A stretch of 64,000 bases of DNA from Leptospira brenneri. GTDB lineage: Bacteria > Spirochaetota > Leptospiria > Leptospirales > Leptospiraceae. Under the pieces are notes generated by a model. It was not told the DNA's origin, did no database searches, and was given only the letters and a program-made list of their open reading frames with translations. Shown in pieces: positions 1 to 8,412 of the stretch. The translations under genes and the position numbers were made by a program. The DNA lies in the NCBI RefSeq assembly GCF_002812125.1, contig NZ_NPDQ01000011.1, positions 1 to 64,000 of the forward strand, in the 5' to 3' direction. The first letter of the stretch is position 1; the number at the start of each line of letters is the position of its first letter.

Positions 1-28
1 GGTGGGGGATCAAGTGGGAGTTGGTGAA

Positions 29-565
29 TTATTTAGATTTAATCCCAAGCCAGTCTAAGACTCGTTCTGCGGCCTCTTCTTTCGAAAGTTTAGAAAGATT
101 TAACTTAAAATGGGCTGCTTCTTGGTAAACGGGAAGTCTTTTTTCTAAAATGGAGCGGTAAGAAGTGACTTTGGAAAGATCGGGCCTTGTGGAATCTCCC
201 TTTACTTTTTCAATCAGTTCTTCGATCCCACGTTCCAAATAAACGATCCTTCCGATACTACGGAGTAAATCTAATTTTCTACTACTGGGAATTTCGTTTC
301 CGGATTCATCCAAATCAAAGAGGATTCCTCCTCCGCAATCGATGATGATACCATCCGCAGTTTGTAGTTTTTTCAAAATAGAATATTCTAACTCACGAAA
401 GGCCTTCCAACCAGATTTTTCCACGAATTTAGGGATAGAGATTCCACCCGACTCGTACACTGCTATGGAATCTGTGGAAACAACAGGGAACTCGGTTTGT
501 TTGGAAAGGGAACGCGAAACTTTGGATTTTCCAGCACCCCTTGCCCCAATAAAGATAATATTCAT
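29..565 (-). CDS. aroK: Shikimate kinase
   Basis: Phosphorylates shikimate to shikimate-3-phosphate with ATP, in cytosolic aromatic amino acid biosynthesis. The 178-residue length is normal for AroK. A P-loop (GARGAGKS, residues 7-14) lies at the N-terminus, followed by the TD pair near residue 31 that usually binds shikimate, the DCGGGIL loop near residue 76 and a lid-like DSTRPDL segment near residue 125. It is the last gene of a minus-strand unit cheD-HDOD-aroK, with a 36 bp gap to the HDOD gene. Gluconate kinase and other small P-loop kinases are alternatives, but the GGG and lid motifs favour AroK. Confidence 0.9.
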   Translation of the reverse strand: MNIIFIGARGAGKSKVSRSLSKQTEFPVVSTDSIAVYESGGISIPKFVEKSGWKAFRELEYSILKKLQTADGIIIDCGGGILFDLDESGNEIPSSRKLDLLRSIGRIVYLERGIEELIEKVKGDSTRPDLSKVTSYRSILEKRLPVYQEAAHFKLNLSKLSKEEAAERVLDWLGIKSK

Positions 566-601
566 AAAAATCGGATCAATTTTGAAATTAACAATTAGAA
601 A

Positions 602-1456
602 CTATACATTCAATAAATCTGCAAGACCGGCTTGTAAATCGGGGATATGAACAAAATAAGTTTCAATATCGGCCTCTGTAACACCTGTTTGGCTGAGGGC
701 AAATGGTGAAATCGGAACAGACTCACCACCAATATCGATTCCAATCCCAGAAACTACTATAAGGATGCTTGCAATATGCACAACAGAAGTGAGAAGAGGA
801 TTACTTTTTGAATTTTCTGGTGTTAGGTAATTTGCCACAACGTCAGTGAGTTCCAGTGGAAAGTTCCAGCGTTTTAAAAGATTTTCAGACACTTCCATGT
901 GAGTGTATCCAAAATACTTTTTCTCTAACACGGGGAAGGGTTCTTGGTTGTCTTTTAGATCTGTTTTGATTTGCATCATCACGGGGCTAAAGAACTGAGC
1001 GAGAACAATTTTCCCAACACTACAAAGTAATCCAGAAGTGAAAGCTAGGTCTTTATCAATTTTGAGTTTTTTATGTTGTACGATTTTACTAGAAAGTTCA
1101 GCAACAAGTAAGGAAGAAGTCCAAAGTTGTGCTGCCTCCAATTGATAACTATTTAGGTCTTGTGAAAGGATTCCTTTGGCCGCTGTCAGAAGGACTATTT
1201 CCTTTACTGTTTTGATTCCAAGAGTCATCAGTGCTTCTTGGACAGTACGAATGGGTTTTGATGCCCTGTAATATGCAGAATTGGAAAGTTTAATCACGTT
1301 TGCAGTAATTGCCGGGTCTTTTGAAATTTCCTGCGCAAGGTCAGCGATATTTACGTCAGGTTTTTGGAGTTTTTCCAAAACCTTAGACACCACCGCCGAA
1401 ATCGCTGGTAGTTTATTTACGTCTTGTAATACTTCATCTACTTTTGATTTTAGCAT
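602..1456 (-). CDS. HDOD domain protein
   Basis: HDOD domains are degenerate relatives of HD phosphohydrolases, found in signalling proteins that link to chemotaxis, cyclic nucleotides or stress. The N-terminal part (KLPAISAVVSKVLEKLQ, then ADLAQEISKDPAITANVIKLSNSAYY) is the family signature. The central region (GLLCSVGKIVLAQFF) matches the inactive HD core and carries no HD pair. The start lies 6 bp after the cheD stop, so the two are probably co-transcribed, which suggests a chemotaxis or motility link. The 284-residue length is typical for a stand-alone HDOD protein. The substrate or partner cannot be read from the sequence. Confidence 0.85.
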   Translation of the reverse strand: MLKSKVDEVLQDVNKLPAISAVVSKVLEKLQKPDVNIADLAQEISKDPAITANVIKLSNSAYYRASKPIRTVQEALMTLGIKTVKEIVLLTAAKGILSQDLNSYQLEAAQLWTSSLLVAELSSKIVQHKKLKIDKDLAFTSGLLCSVGKIVLAQFFSPVMMQIKTDLKDNQEPFPVLEKKYFGYTHMEVSENLLKRWNFPLELTDVVANYLTPENSKSNPLLTSVVHIASILIVVSGIGIDIGGESVPISPFALSQTGVTEADIETYFVHIPDLQAGLADLLNV

Positions 1457-1462
1457 ATTCGC

Positions 1463-1966
1463 CTAACGCACCTTATAAAGGTATTTTTCCATACCAGCTT
1501 TTTTTAACAACACGCGCCCGTCGTCGCAGTAAAGACTGATGGTTCGTCCTTCATTTCCCGCAACATCTTCTACTATGACGGGAATTTTTTTATCTTCCAT
1601 GAATTTTTTAACAATAGCGATGTTCTGTTCCCCGATGTTTTGCAAAAATTGGGAGTTAATTCCCTTAAACATGGAGGCTCCACCAAACATTCTGCAGGAA
1701 TACTGGCCAATATTGGATCCTTGTTGTTTCATCATTTCTATGAGGATGGGTAAGGCCGTTTCTCCATATTTGTGTGGAAACTTGGTTGCGTCCTTCCCTG
1801 TTGGATCTTTGGCAAGCATGATATGAGAAATTGCCCCCACTTTCTGATCTGGGTCATACAAAACAATTCCTATGCACGAACCTAGTGTAGTTCTAAGCAC
1901 ATCCGTATCTTTTCCGACCTTAATATCGGCAATTCCCACATTGATGATTTTGGATTTTATAGACAT
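1463..1966 (-). CDS. cheD: Chemoreceptor glutamine deamidase CheD
   Basis: CheD deamidates glutamines on methyl-accepting chemotaxis proteins and, in many bacteria, partners with the phosphatase CheC. The catalytic cysteine sits in TLGSCIGI (Cys31) and the histidine in GAISHIML (His48), with the 17-residue spacing usual for the family. The later MFGGASMF segment is another family motif. At 167 residues it is of normal length. It heads the minus-strand unit with the HDOD gene and aroK. No other che gene is in the window, so its receptor partners are encoded elsewhere. Confidence 0.92.
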   Translation of the reverse strand: MSIKSKIINVGIADIKVGKDTDVLRTTLGSCIGIVLYDPDQKVGAISHIMLAKDPTGKDATKFPHKYGETALPILIEMMKQQGSNIGQYSCRMFGGASMFKGINSQFLQNIGEQNIAIVKKFMEDKKIPVIVEDVAGNEGRTISLYCDDGRVLLKKAGMEKYLYKVR

Positions 1967-2026
1967 TCTACTTGTTTCTAGAGAGAGGAACCGTTACTTA
2001 GGTATTATAGATAGTAACCTTTCCTT

Positions 2027-3250
2027 ATGCGTTCAATCAAAAAAACAACTCCTGCCAGAAAATCTGCCAAAAAAGGTTTCAAAACAACAGAACCTTATCT
2101 CTTCCAAACCATCGGAAAAACCGAAGTCCACATTCTGGGAACGGCACATGTTTCCAAACAAAGTGTAGATGAAGTCGAAAAAATGATACAATCATTAAAA
2201 CCTGATGTCATTTGTGTTGAGTTATGTGAATCAAGGATGAAGTCGGTAGAAGATCCCGATTATTTAAAAAAATTAGATATATTCAAAGTATTTAAAGAAA
2301 GAAAGATGTGGTTACTTTTATCCAGTCTCATCCTCTCTTCCTTTCAGAAAAAAATCGGTAATAAAGATATCAAACCTGGTGATGAGATGCGTAAAGCCAT
2401 CACTATGGGACGAACACTAAAAAAACCTGTATTAGCAGTGGATCGGGAAATCCAAACCACACTCAAACGCTCTTGGGGGAATGTCGGGTTTTTCTCAAAA
2501 ATGTATCTTTTCAGTGCCTTACTTGCTTCCCTTCTGGTTCGGGAAGACGTGTCTGATGACAAAATTGAAGAGATGAAGTCTGAAGACATTCTAAAGGATT
2601 TATTCTCACAAATCCCAAAGAAATACGAGTCAGTGAAACATGTCATCATCGATGAAAGGGATGTATATTTAGCTGAAAAAATTCGAAGATCGACAGAAGG
2701 TAAGTCAGTAAAAAAAGTTTTGGCTGTTGTTGGAGCGGGTCATTTAGCAGGGATCGAAAGAAACTTACATATCCAAAACGACTTATCAGAGTTAGATGAA
2801 GTCCCCAAACGTAAATGGTGGGATAATATTAGTATCATTTTGTATCCGGCATTTTTTGCAGGTTTAATTGGTTATACCACTTGGAGTCAAGGTGGAGAGG
2901 CTGGTATGGATCTTTTTTCAAAACTGATTTATATCAAAGGTGGACTTGCGGCGCTTGGTGCACTCATTGCTTGGGCTCATCCTATTTCGATTTTACTTGC
3001 TTTCATCACTGCTCCTATCGGAACCTTTGTTCCCATTTTTAAAGCGGGTTGGGTGAGTGCTCTTTCCGAATCTTATTTACGAAAACCTTTAGTGGAAGAT
3101 TTTGAACACATTGCCGAAGACTCAGAAACTTTTGCTGGTTTCTGGAAGAATCGAGTTCTCCACATTTTTCTCGTTTTTTTCCTTCCCCAATTTGGATCTA
3201 CAATTGGAACCTTTATTGTTGCTGGAAAAGGCTTGAAGAATTTATTTTAG
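2027..3250 (+). CDS. TraB/PrgY family membrane protein
   Basis: The N-terminal half matches the TraB/PrgY/GumN family, which resembles the erythromycin-esterase/Tiki metalloprotease fold. It shows VHILGTAHVSKQSVDEV (GTAH motif), DVICVELCESR (the E and R motif) and later VVGAGHLAGIERNL (GxGH motif), the positions expected for metal-binding residues. The C-terminal 140 residues hold several hydrophobic membrane segments. The N-terminus is Lys-rich and has no signal peptide. It is divergent from cheD across about 60 bp. In bacteria the family includes PrgY, which dampens peptide pheromone signals; whether this copy cleaves peptides is not known. Confidence 0.85.
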   Translation: MRSIKKTTPARKSAKKGFKTTEPYLFQTIGKTEVHILGTAHVSKQSVDEVEKMIQSLKPDVICVELCESRMKSVEDPDYLKKLDIFKVFKERKMWLLLSSLILSSFQKKIGNKDIKPGDEMRKAITMGRTLKKPVLAVDREIQTTLKRSWGNVGFFSKMYLFSALLASLLVREDVSDDKIEEMKSEDILKDLFSQIPKKYESVKHVIIDERDVYLAEKIRRSTEGKSVKKVLAVVGAGHLAGIERNLHIQNDLSELDEVPKRKWWDNISIILYPAFFAGLIGYTTWSQGGEAGMDLFSKLIYIKGGLAALGALIAWAHPISILLAFITAPIGTFVPIFKAGWVSALSESYLRKPLVEDFEHIAEDSETFAGFWKNRVLHIFLVFFLPQFGSTIGTFIVAGKGLKNLF

Positions 3251-3292
3251 GAATGTATATTTAGGTTCGTCTAATCACTGCAGAAGAAGAAT

Positions 3293-3667
3293 ATGAAACG
3301 AAAGTTTACCGTTGGATTCATTCTAATTTTTCTTGCCTATTTGGGGTGCAAATCGTCCGTATTTGGATTTTGTACTTCTGCAGAAAAGTTTGTAGAACGG
3401 GCTTCTATTCCACCTTGCCATCAAACTGCTGAATCCGAAAAAAATTCTGCTGATTCTTGTGATTGTCCCATCACCCATGAAGAACTCCAATCTTCTAGTG
3501 GACCGGATTTTCCCATTTGGAAACAGATCAAATTCACTGTTTGGAACGAATTTACAGTTTTGAAACCTCAGGTTCTTCTGGGCGGCCCATCCAGAAAATG
3601 GTTAGTTTTAAGTTCTTTTCATTCTCCTCCTTATTTTCCTACGCAAACAGTTCGACTTCTGATTTGA
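3293..3667 (+). CDS. Small exported Cys/His-containing protein, possible lipoprotein
   Basis: I do not recognise a family. The 124-residue product starts with a basic, hydrophobic export signal (MKRKFTVGFILIFLAYLGC) whose Cys19 could be a relaxed spirochaetal lipobox. The mature part holds several cysteines (CTSAEKF, PPCHQ, DSCDCPITHEE) interleaved with His and acidic residues, which would suit metal binding. The C-terminal third is aromatic and Pro-rich. It lies 70 bp upstream of a copper-storage-like gene on the same strand, so a role in periplasmic copper handling is a reasonable guess from context only. Confidence 0.55.
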   Translation: MKRKFTVGFILIFLAYLGCKSSVFGFCTSAEKFVERASIPPCHQTAESEKNSADSCDCPITHEELQSSSGPDFPIWKQIKFTVWNEFTVLKPQVLLGGPSRKWLVLSSFHSPPYFPTQTVRLLI

Positions 3668-3740
3668 GATGGTCACACCTTTCCTAAGGTGATAGAATTT
3701 CCATTTCAATAAAATTATTTTTTAACAGAGGTTATACGAT

Positions 3741-4187
3741 ATGAATCGCAAAGAATTATTACAAAAAGCAGGGATGGCAGTTGCTGTTTCCGGAATTTTA
3801 TCTACACTTTCCGCAGAAGACCATGACCATTCCACAATGACGATGCCTACAACTGGCAAATCCAAATACTCCAAAGCGATGATGGCAGCGATGCATTGCC
3901 AACTTTCTGCTGAGGTTTGTCTCAGCCATTGTTTGACTGAGCTAGGAAAGGGGGATAAGTCCTTAGCGCTTTGCGCGGCAAGCACAAGAGAGGTCATCAG
4001 TCTTTGTGAATCTTTTGTGAAGTTGGCAAGTCAGTCGTCCACTTATACAAAAAAACTAGCAAATCTTTGTATTGAGGTTTGTGAAGCTTGTGCTAAGGAA
4101 TGTGATAAACATGCAAACCATCATTCCGTTTGTAAAGAATGTCGAGATAGTTGTCTCGCTTGTGTGAAAGAGTTAAAAAAAGTTTAA
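3741..4187 (+). CDS. Csp1-like four-helix-bundle copper-storage protein
   Basis: Csp proteins store Cu(I) on cysteines lining the core of a four-helix bundle. The mature region, from about residue 50, shows regularly spaced Cys pairs along helices (HCQLSAEVCLSHC, CIEVCEACAKEC, CKECRDSCLAC), 13 cysteines in all, close to the described Csp1 count. The N-terminus (NRKELLQKAGMAVAVSGIL) resembles a twin-arginine signal with Arg-Lys in place of Arg-Arg, followed by a His/Met-rich stretch (DHDHSTMTM). A GAGG ribosome-binding site precedes the ATG. A strong terminator follows at 4223-4253. Other DUF326 ferredoxin-like Cys-rich proteins are the alternative. Confidence 0.85.
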   Translation: MNRKELLQKAGMAVAVSGILSTLSAEDHDHSTMTMPTTGKSKYSKAMMAAMHCQLSAEVCLSHCLTELGKGDKSLALCAASTREVISLCESFVKLASQSSTYTKKLANLCIEVCEACAKECDKHANHHSVCKECRDSCLACVKELKKV

Positions 4188-4222
4188 TCAATTTTTTCGT
4201 TGATTGATACAACTAAATTTGC

Positions 4223-4253
4223 AACTGTCCACCGTTTGGTGGGCAGTTTTTTT
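4223..4253 (+). terminator. Rho-independent terminator after the copper-storage gene
   Basis: An 11 bp inverted repeat (4223-4233 with 4238-4248, one G:U-type mismatch) closes a 4-nt loop and runs into seven T residues. It lies 35 bp past the stop of the Csp1-like gene and separates it from the convergent hydrolase gene. Confidence 0.85.
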
Positions 4254-4262
4254 ATTTTCAGA

Positions 4263-5123
4263 CTAACGTTTTTTTGTCTTTTTCTTTGCTTTGGGTTTTG
4301 TTACCGGCTTTGCGACAGGTTTTGATTTTTTTGCCGGGATTGTTTTTTTAGCAGCGACCTTCTTTTTTACAGCCAATTGTTTTTGGTTTTTCTTATACAC
4401 GGATGGTTCGTATTTTGAAAAATCCACTTCAATTTTTTTAGGTACTGCAAACTCAGGATTTGCTTTGGGAGAAGAGTTGATGGCAATATTGTCTTTTGGA
4501 GTACCTAAAAATTCTCGAAGGGTACGAATGTTCTCGTTTCGACGTACTAAGTTGTAATTCCCTGGAATGTCAAACCAGAGGTCACGGCCTTGTCCAAATT
4601 CAGTGCTCTCTTGTGGGGGAAAGGAAAAATCCTCAATGGCAGAGAGAGGTTGAAATAAAGGAAAAAATAATGCGTTTTTATAATTTGTTTTTACCCAGTC
4701 GGATTCATAACCCCAATAGGATTGTCTAGTGTTGATGAACCGGTCTGAACCATGAAAAGGTGTTCCGAGAGTGATGAGGCGTTTGACTTTTCGTCTGGCT
4801 TCGTCAGGTAAAATTAAAACAAGCAACCCACCAGTATTGTGTGCAATCAAAGTCACTTCATTAGGTGCTGTTAGAATTTGGTTGGCTAAATGTTGGACTG
4901 CTTCTTCCAAAGACAGGGGATTTCGTAATGTGGAAAGGATCCCCACCTTGAAACCTAAGTTATCCAAATTGGACTTGAGTCTCGAATAATAAGAACGTCC
5001 GGCCAGAAATCCAGGAACAATCAATATGTTTTTATCCTTATTATTCTCCACAAACAAATGGCTGGGAAGATAAAACGACAATAACGCCCAAAAACGTTCC
5101 AGGTATTCTATGAATCGAAACAT
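4263..5123 (-). CDS. Alpha/beta hydrolase (lipase-like) with Lys/Ala/Pro-rich tail
   Basis: The core is a PGAP1/lipase-type alpha/beta hydrolase. It has NILIVPGFLAGRSYYSRL (oxyanion region, residues 32-50), VTLIAHNTGGLLVLI (nucleophile elbow) and RLITLGTPFHGSDR. The expected nucleophile motif GHSxGG reads AHNTGG, so the catalytic Ser is replaced by Asn and hydrolase activity is doubtful. The last 60 or so residues are low-complexity (AAKKTIPAKKSKPVAKP and similar), resembling histone-H1-like tails. It is convergent with the copper-storage gene and stands alone. The start ATG at 5121-5123 leaves almost no leader, and a signal peptide is not obvious. Confidence 0.75.
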   Translation of the reverse strand: MFRFIEYLERFWALLSFYLPSHLFVENNKDKNILIVPGFLAGRSYYSRLKSNLDNLGFKVGILSTLRNPLSLEEAVQHLANQILTAPNEVTLIAHNTGGLLVLILPDEARRKVKRLITLGTPFHGSDRFINTRQSYWGYESDWVKTNYKNALFFPLFQPLSAIEDFSFPPQESTEFGQGRDLWFDIPGNYNLVRRNENIRTLREFLGTPKDNIAINSSPKANPEFAVPKKIEVDFSKYEPSVYKKNQKQLAVKKKVAAKKTIPAKKSKPVAKPVTKPKAKKKTKKR

Positions 5124-5238
5124 GAATTAAATGATTCTGTCTGACTCGATTCTTGTCTATGAAAATCAATTCCAGCGCCAGAAGAATTCCTGAATTGACC
5201 GATTACCGTACTTACATAGGATTGCCTTTTAGAATCGT

Positions 5239-5604
5239 ATGCGTCATAGTTTCTTAATTATTATACTTCTAGGATTGTTTCCGGCGGTTCTTTCCAGTGA
5301 ACCGGGAAATTATGAAGCAGCAGCGAAGATTTTGCCCCAAATTTGGGAAACGAAGTACCCCCTTCCTTATGGAAAACTCACCAAAAAGGATCCTTTAAAA
5401 CAAGGAATCCGGCAGGTGACTCGTAAAAAAGGGAAGTACTGGATGTACAATTTTGAAGTTTTTATGCCAAAATACGAAAGGAAAGAGACTGTAGCCGTTC
5501 CCAAAGAAGACGGCCGAAATATCCTCGTATTTTTTTTATGGAATCCTGCGGTATCGGAAGAACCACATCGGATCGAACTTGGGGAACCACACGAAGGGAA
5601 ATGA
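5239..5604 (+). CDS. Small exported protein of unknown function
   Basis: No family recognised. The 121-residue product begins with a clear signal peptide (MRHSFLIIILLGLFPAVLSSE, cleavage probably after LSS). The mature part is hydrophilic, with a YPLPYGKLTKKDPLKQGIRQ segment and a predicted beta-rich core. Its stop ends 1 bp before the start of the uridylyltransferase gene, so the two are probably translated from one message, although one product is exported and the other is cytosolic. Confidence 0.7.
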   Translation: MRHSFLIIILLGLFPAVLSSEPGNYEAAAKILPQIWETKYPLPYGKLTKKDPLKQGIRQVTRKKGKYWMYNFEVFMPKYERKETVAVPKEDGRNILVFFLWNPAVSEEPHRIELGEPHEGK

Positions 5605-5605
5605 T

Positions 5606-7018
5606 ATGGATAAACAGAAATCAGACCAAATGATCAGAGATACAATGAAAGCCGGCGGGCTCTCAGAAGCATTCATCGTCGATTTTATCTCGAAGGTAGA
5701 TGCTGTGAGAAGCGGCGAAACCGGAATGGTCAATTGGGAAGAGGTGGGTGACTTAGATCCTAAGACCGATGAAATATCTTTAGAATCCATCCATTCTTCT
5801 TATCCCACAGACCTTAGTTTATTATCTAAACTTGTGGTGGTCAAATTGAATGGTGGCCTTGGGACTAGTATGGGTCTCGACAAGGCAAAGTCTCTCATCC
5901 CCATCAAAGGTTCGATGTCCTTTCTTGCTGTGATGGCAAAACAAATTGAATTCATTCGTTCCAAATATGGGGTGGATGTGCCTCTTTTGTTTATGGATTC
6001 TTACAATACACAGGAAGATTCACAAAAAGAATTAGAGAGAAGTGGGTTCCAACAAAAAATTCGAACTAGTTTTTTACAAAACAAAGTTCCGAGGTTAGAT
6101 GCCAGCACCTTCGCTCCTATCCAAAACAAAAATGAAAAAGAAAACTGGTGTCCCCCTGGTCATGGTGATATTTATTTTACGATGGTCCAAGAAGGGATCT
6201 TAGATGAACTTCTTTCTTTAGGATTTGAAATCGCTTTTCTTTCCAATGGAGACAATTTAGGTGCCACAGTTGATCCTCATATCGTTAGTTATTTACTAAA
6301 GGAAAACATCCAGTTTGCGATGGAGATGACTCCGAAAACCCTTGCTGATAAGAAGGGGGGAGCGATCTACCGGAAAACCGTTGGTGGTAAATTTATCAAA
6401 TACGAACTTTTAGAAACAGCACAAGTCCCCAAAGAACATGAAAATGAATTCAGTGGTCTTGGAAAGTTTAGAACTTTCTCCACCAATAATCTTTGGATCA
6501 ATCTTCGTGCTTTAAAAGAAAGATTTAACCAAGGGAATTTTTCTCTTTCACTGATTGTAAATCCTAAACAAGTGGACGGCAAACCAGTCATCCAGTTGGA
6601 AACGGCTATGGGGAGTGCTGTGGGAAATTTTCCGAAGTTCAAAGGAATCATTATCCCTCGTGATCGTTTTGCTCCAGTTAAAAAAACAGAAGATTATTTA
6701 ATACGCCGTTCGGATGCCTATGTTTTAAACGCTGATTTTTCACTGACGATGGCAAAAGAAAGAAAGGCGGCGGGTCTTGGTGAGATATTGGTGAGTCTCG
6801 ACGAAGCACATTATAAAAAAATCCATCAGTTTGATCATCTTTTCCAAGAGTATCCGTCTCTTTTATTTTGTGAAGAATTGGTAGTGGCTGGTGAAGTTTT
6901 ATTTGATGTTCCGATCACTATCAAAGGAAAAGTAAAAGTTCAAAATTTGTCGGGTGCATTAAAAACTATCTCTTCCCTTGGTAGAAAAGAATTAGAAAAC
7001 GAAACTATCTCTTTATGA
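5606..7018 (+). CDS. UTP-glucose-1-phosphate uridylyltransferase, eukaryotic (UDPGP) type
   Basis: Makes UDP-glucose from UTP and glucose-1-phosphate for glycans and glycolipids. The sequence follows the UDPGP family rather than bacterial GalU: VVVKLNGGLGTSMGLDKAKSLI is the nucleotide-binding loop, followed by PLLFMDSYNT, the WCPPGHGDIY motif and FLSNGDNLGATVDP. About 470 residues fits the family. I place the start at ATG 5606, which has an AAGGGA ribosome-binding site; an in-frame TTG at 5579 would extend it into the previous gene. The stop overlaps the next ATG by 4 bp. A UDP-N-acetylglucosamine pyrophosphorylase is the less likely alternative. Confidence 0.9.
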   Translation: MDKQKSDQMIRDTMKAGGLSEAFIVDFISKVDAVRSGETGMVNWEEVGDLDPKTDEISLESIHSSYPTDLSLLSKLVVVKLNGGLGTSMGLDKAKSLIPIKGSMSFLAVMAKQIEFIRSKYGVDVPLLFMDSYNTQEDSQKELERSGFQQKIRTSFLQNKVPRLDASTFAPIQNKNEKENWCPPGHGDIYFTMVQEGILDELLSLGFEIAFLSNGDNLGATVDPHIVSYLLKENIQFAMEMTPKTLADKKGGAIYRKTVGGKFIKYELLETAQVPKEHENEFSGLGKFRTFSTNNLWINLRALKERFNQGNFSLSLIVNPKQVDGKPVIQLETAMGSAVGNFPKFKGIIIPRDRFAPVKKTEDYLIRRSDAYVLNADFSLTMAKERKAAGLGEILVSLDEAHYKKIHQFDHLFQEYPSLLFCEELVVAGEVLFDVPITIKGKVKVQNLSGALKTISSLGRKELENETISL

Positions 7019-7272
7019 AATTAGTAATTATATTTAGTTCTCTACTTTTGTTTGTCCAATGCGGGTCGCCATTTTCTTTTCGTTCTGCCTGTTATGAACG
7101 CAATAAATGTTCTACGATCGAGGGGAGTTGTTTTTTGCGTAACGATGCCTTTTATAGGGTTTCTACAAATAGTTCTGAGTATAGTGCAATCGATTTCTCC
7201 GCCATTGTGGGGAGTTGTTTGGGATTAGAAAAAACCTGTCGTAAAAACTGTGAAAGTGGAACTATCTTTTAA
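7015..7272 (+). CDS. Small Cys-rich lipoprotein
   Basis: An 85-residue product with a lipoprotein signal (LLLFVQCGS, lipidated Cys17) and six further cysteines in a short mature domain (RSACYERNKCSTIEGSC, then GSCLGLEKTCRKNC), suggesting disulfide cross-linking in the periplasm or on the surface. The ATG overlaps the stop of the uridylyltransferase gene (ATGA), indicating translational coupling. Its 3' end overlaps the convergent TetR gene by 11 bp. Function not recognised. Confidence 0.7.
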   Translation: MKLVIIFSSLLLFVQCGSPFSFRSACYERNKCSTIEGSCFLRNDAFYRVSTNSSEYSAIDFSAIVGSCLGLEKTCRKNCESGTIF

Positions 7273-7852
7273 TACTAAGATCAAAAACTTGTTTCATTTG
7301 AACTAACATTCGTTTTATATATACTTCATTCAAAGATATCCTCCAATTGATGAGTGCTCCTTCGTAAAGATTAATCAGATCTCTTGCCATTTCCATAGGA
7401 CTAACTTTCTCCTCCAACAAATCGTTTGATTGCCATCTCCCAATATACATTGCAAATAAGGATTCCCATCGGAATGCAATGGATTTAAATTCATCACTGA
7501 ACGGTTGTTCGCCGACAGGGAATTGGCAAGAGAAGATTGCTATCGGACAACCTTGGTAATAGGAGCCGTCTTCATTCATTTGGATCAGAACGGCTTTGGA
7601 AAGCTCTGCAATAAAGTCATCCGGTGAATGAGATTCTCTTAGGATTTGACGAAACCAGACGAGGACGTCGGCTCCATAGGCTTGGATGACGCGAATTCCT
7701 AAATCTCGTTTGGAAGGGAAGTGGTCATAGAAAGAAGCTTTTGCGGTCCCTGATTCTCTGATGAGTTGGTTGATCCCGGTATGGTAGTATCCTTGTTGGT
7801 AGAATCGTTTTTTGGCGATTTCTAGGATGCGGTGCCGTGGGGAACCTTTCAT
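7262..7852 (-). CDS. TetR family transcriptional regulator
   Basis: An N-terminal TetR helix-turn-helix (HRILEIAKKRFYQQGYYHTGINQLIRESGTAKASFYDHF, quoted here by its landmarks GYYHTGINQLI and GTAKASFYDHF) is followed by an all-helical ligand domain ending LNEVYIKRMLVQM. The chosen ATG at 7850-7852 gives 196 residues, the family norm; an in-frame TTG at 7886-7888 would add 12 residues and place the start next to the palindromic operator at 7898-7935. It is divergent from a hotdog thioesterase. TetR proteins usually repress their own promoter and the divergent gene, so autoregulation is likely. Confidence 0.88.
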   Translation of the reverse strand: MKGSPRHRILEIAKKRFYQQGYYHTGINQLIRESGTAKASFYDHFPSKRDLGIRVIQAYGADVLVWFRQILRESHSPDDFIAELSKAVLIQMNEDGSYYQGCPIAIFSCQFPVGEQPFSDEFKSIAFRWESLFAMYIGRWQSNDLLEEKVSPMEMARDLINLYEGALINWRISLNEVYIKRMLVQMKQVFDLSIKR

Positions 7853-7897
7853 GGGATTTGAGTATTGGGAGGGGAGGGGGTTTGTCAATCTTTACGA

Positions 7898-7935
7898 ACC
7901 GTTCTGTCTGTTTTTTTATTTACAGACAGAACGGT
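7898..7935. promoter_or_regulatory. Perfect 14-bp inverted repeat, probable TetR operator
   Basis: Positions 7898-7911 and 7922-7935 are exact reverse complements separated by 10 A/T-rich bases. Each arm contains the core ACCGTTCTGTCTGT or its complement; the CCGTTC and GACAGAACG elements resemble operators of many TetR regulators. It lies between the divergent TetR and thioesterase genes, about 30-45 bp upstream of both starts, so binding would block both promoters. Confidence 0.8.
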
Positions 7936-7966
7936 CTGCTTAAACTATCCCCATCAGGACCACCCC

Positions 7967-8383
7967 ATGCCCCACACCACCGTAATCCCCGTTCTTTGGA
8001 GCCATATGGACGCAAATGGCCATGTCAACAATGGCGTTTACCAGTCCTATTTTGACGAAGCTCGTATCCAGGCCCTAGAAAACGAAGGGTTCTCCATCCA
8101 AGAAATGCGTGAAATGAAAGTGGGGCCAGTCATGTTAAAAGCGGAACTGTCTTACCACAAACCCCTTCACCATCCAGACATTGTGCGCATCGAAACTGGA
8201 TTTCGCGAAATGTCAAAAATCAAAGGTAAGGTTGTGCAAAATATGTTCCGTGTTTCCGATGGAGCACTCGTCTGCGAAGCGGTATTTTCTGCTTTGTTTT
8301 TTGATTTTGAAAAGAATAGGCCCTGGAAACTTCCCGACACCTTTCTTGAAAAGTTTAGAGCTGACGAAAAAGATAAATCGTAA
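7967..8383 (+). CDS. Acyl-CoA thioesterase, hotdog (4HBT/YbgC-like)
   Basis: Probable hydrolase of acyl-CoA thioesters. The signature SHMDANGHVNNGVYQSYFDEAR near residues 12-33 carries the 4HBT Asp and the GHVNN turn, and the length (138 residues) is standard. I use ATG 7967 with an AGGA ribosome-binding site 8 bases upstream; the frame stays open back to 7865, but that stretch covers the operator. It is divergent from the TetR gene and probably its target. The acyl substrate cannot be deduced. Confidence 0.88.
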   Translation: MPHTTVIPVLWSHMDANGHVNNGVYQSYFDEARIQALENEGFSIQEMREMKVGPVMLKAELSYHKPLHHPDIVRIETGFREMSKIKGKVVQNMFRVSDGALVCEAVFSALFFDFEKNRPWKLPDTFLEKFRADEKDKS

Positions 8384-8412
8384 CCAGTAACTTTCTTCTT
8401 CTACTTTTCCTT

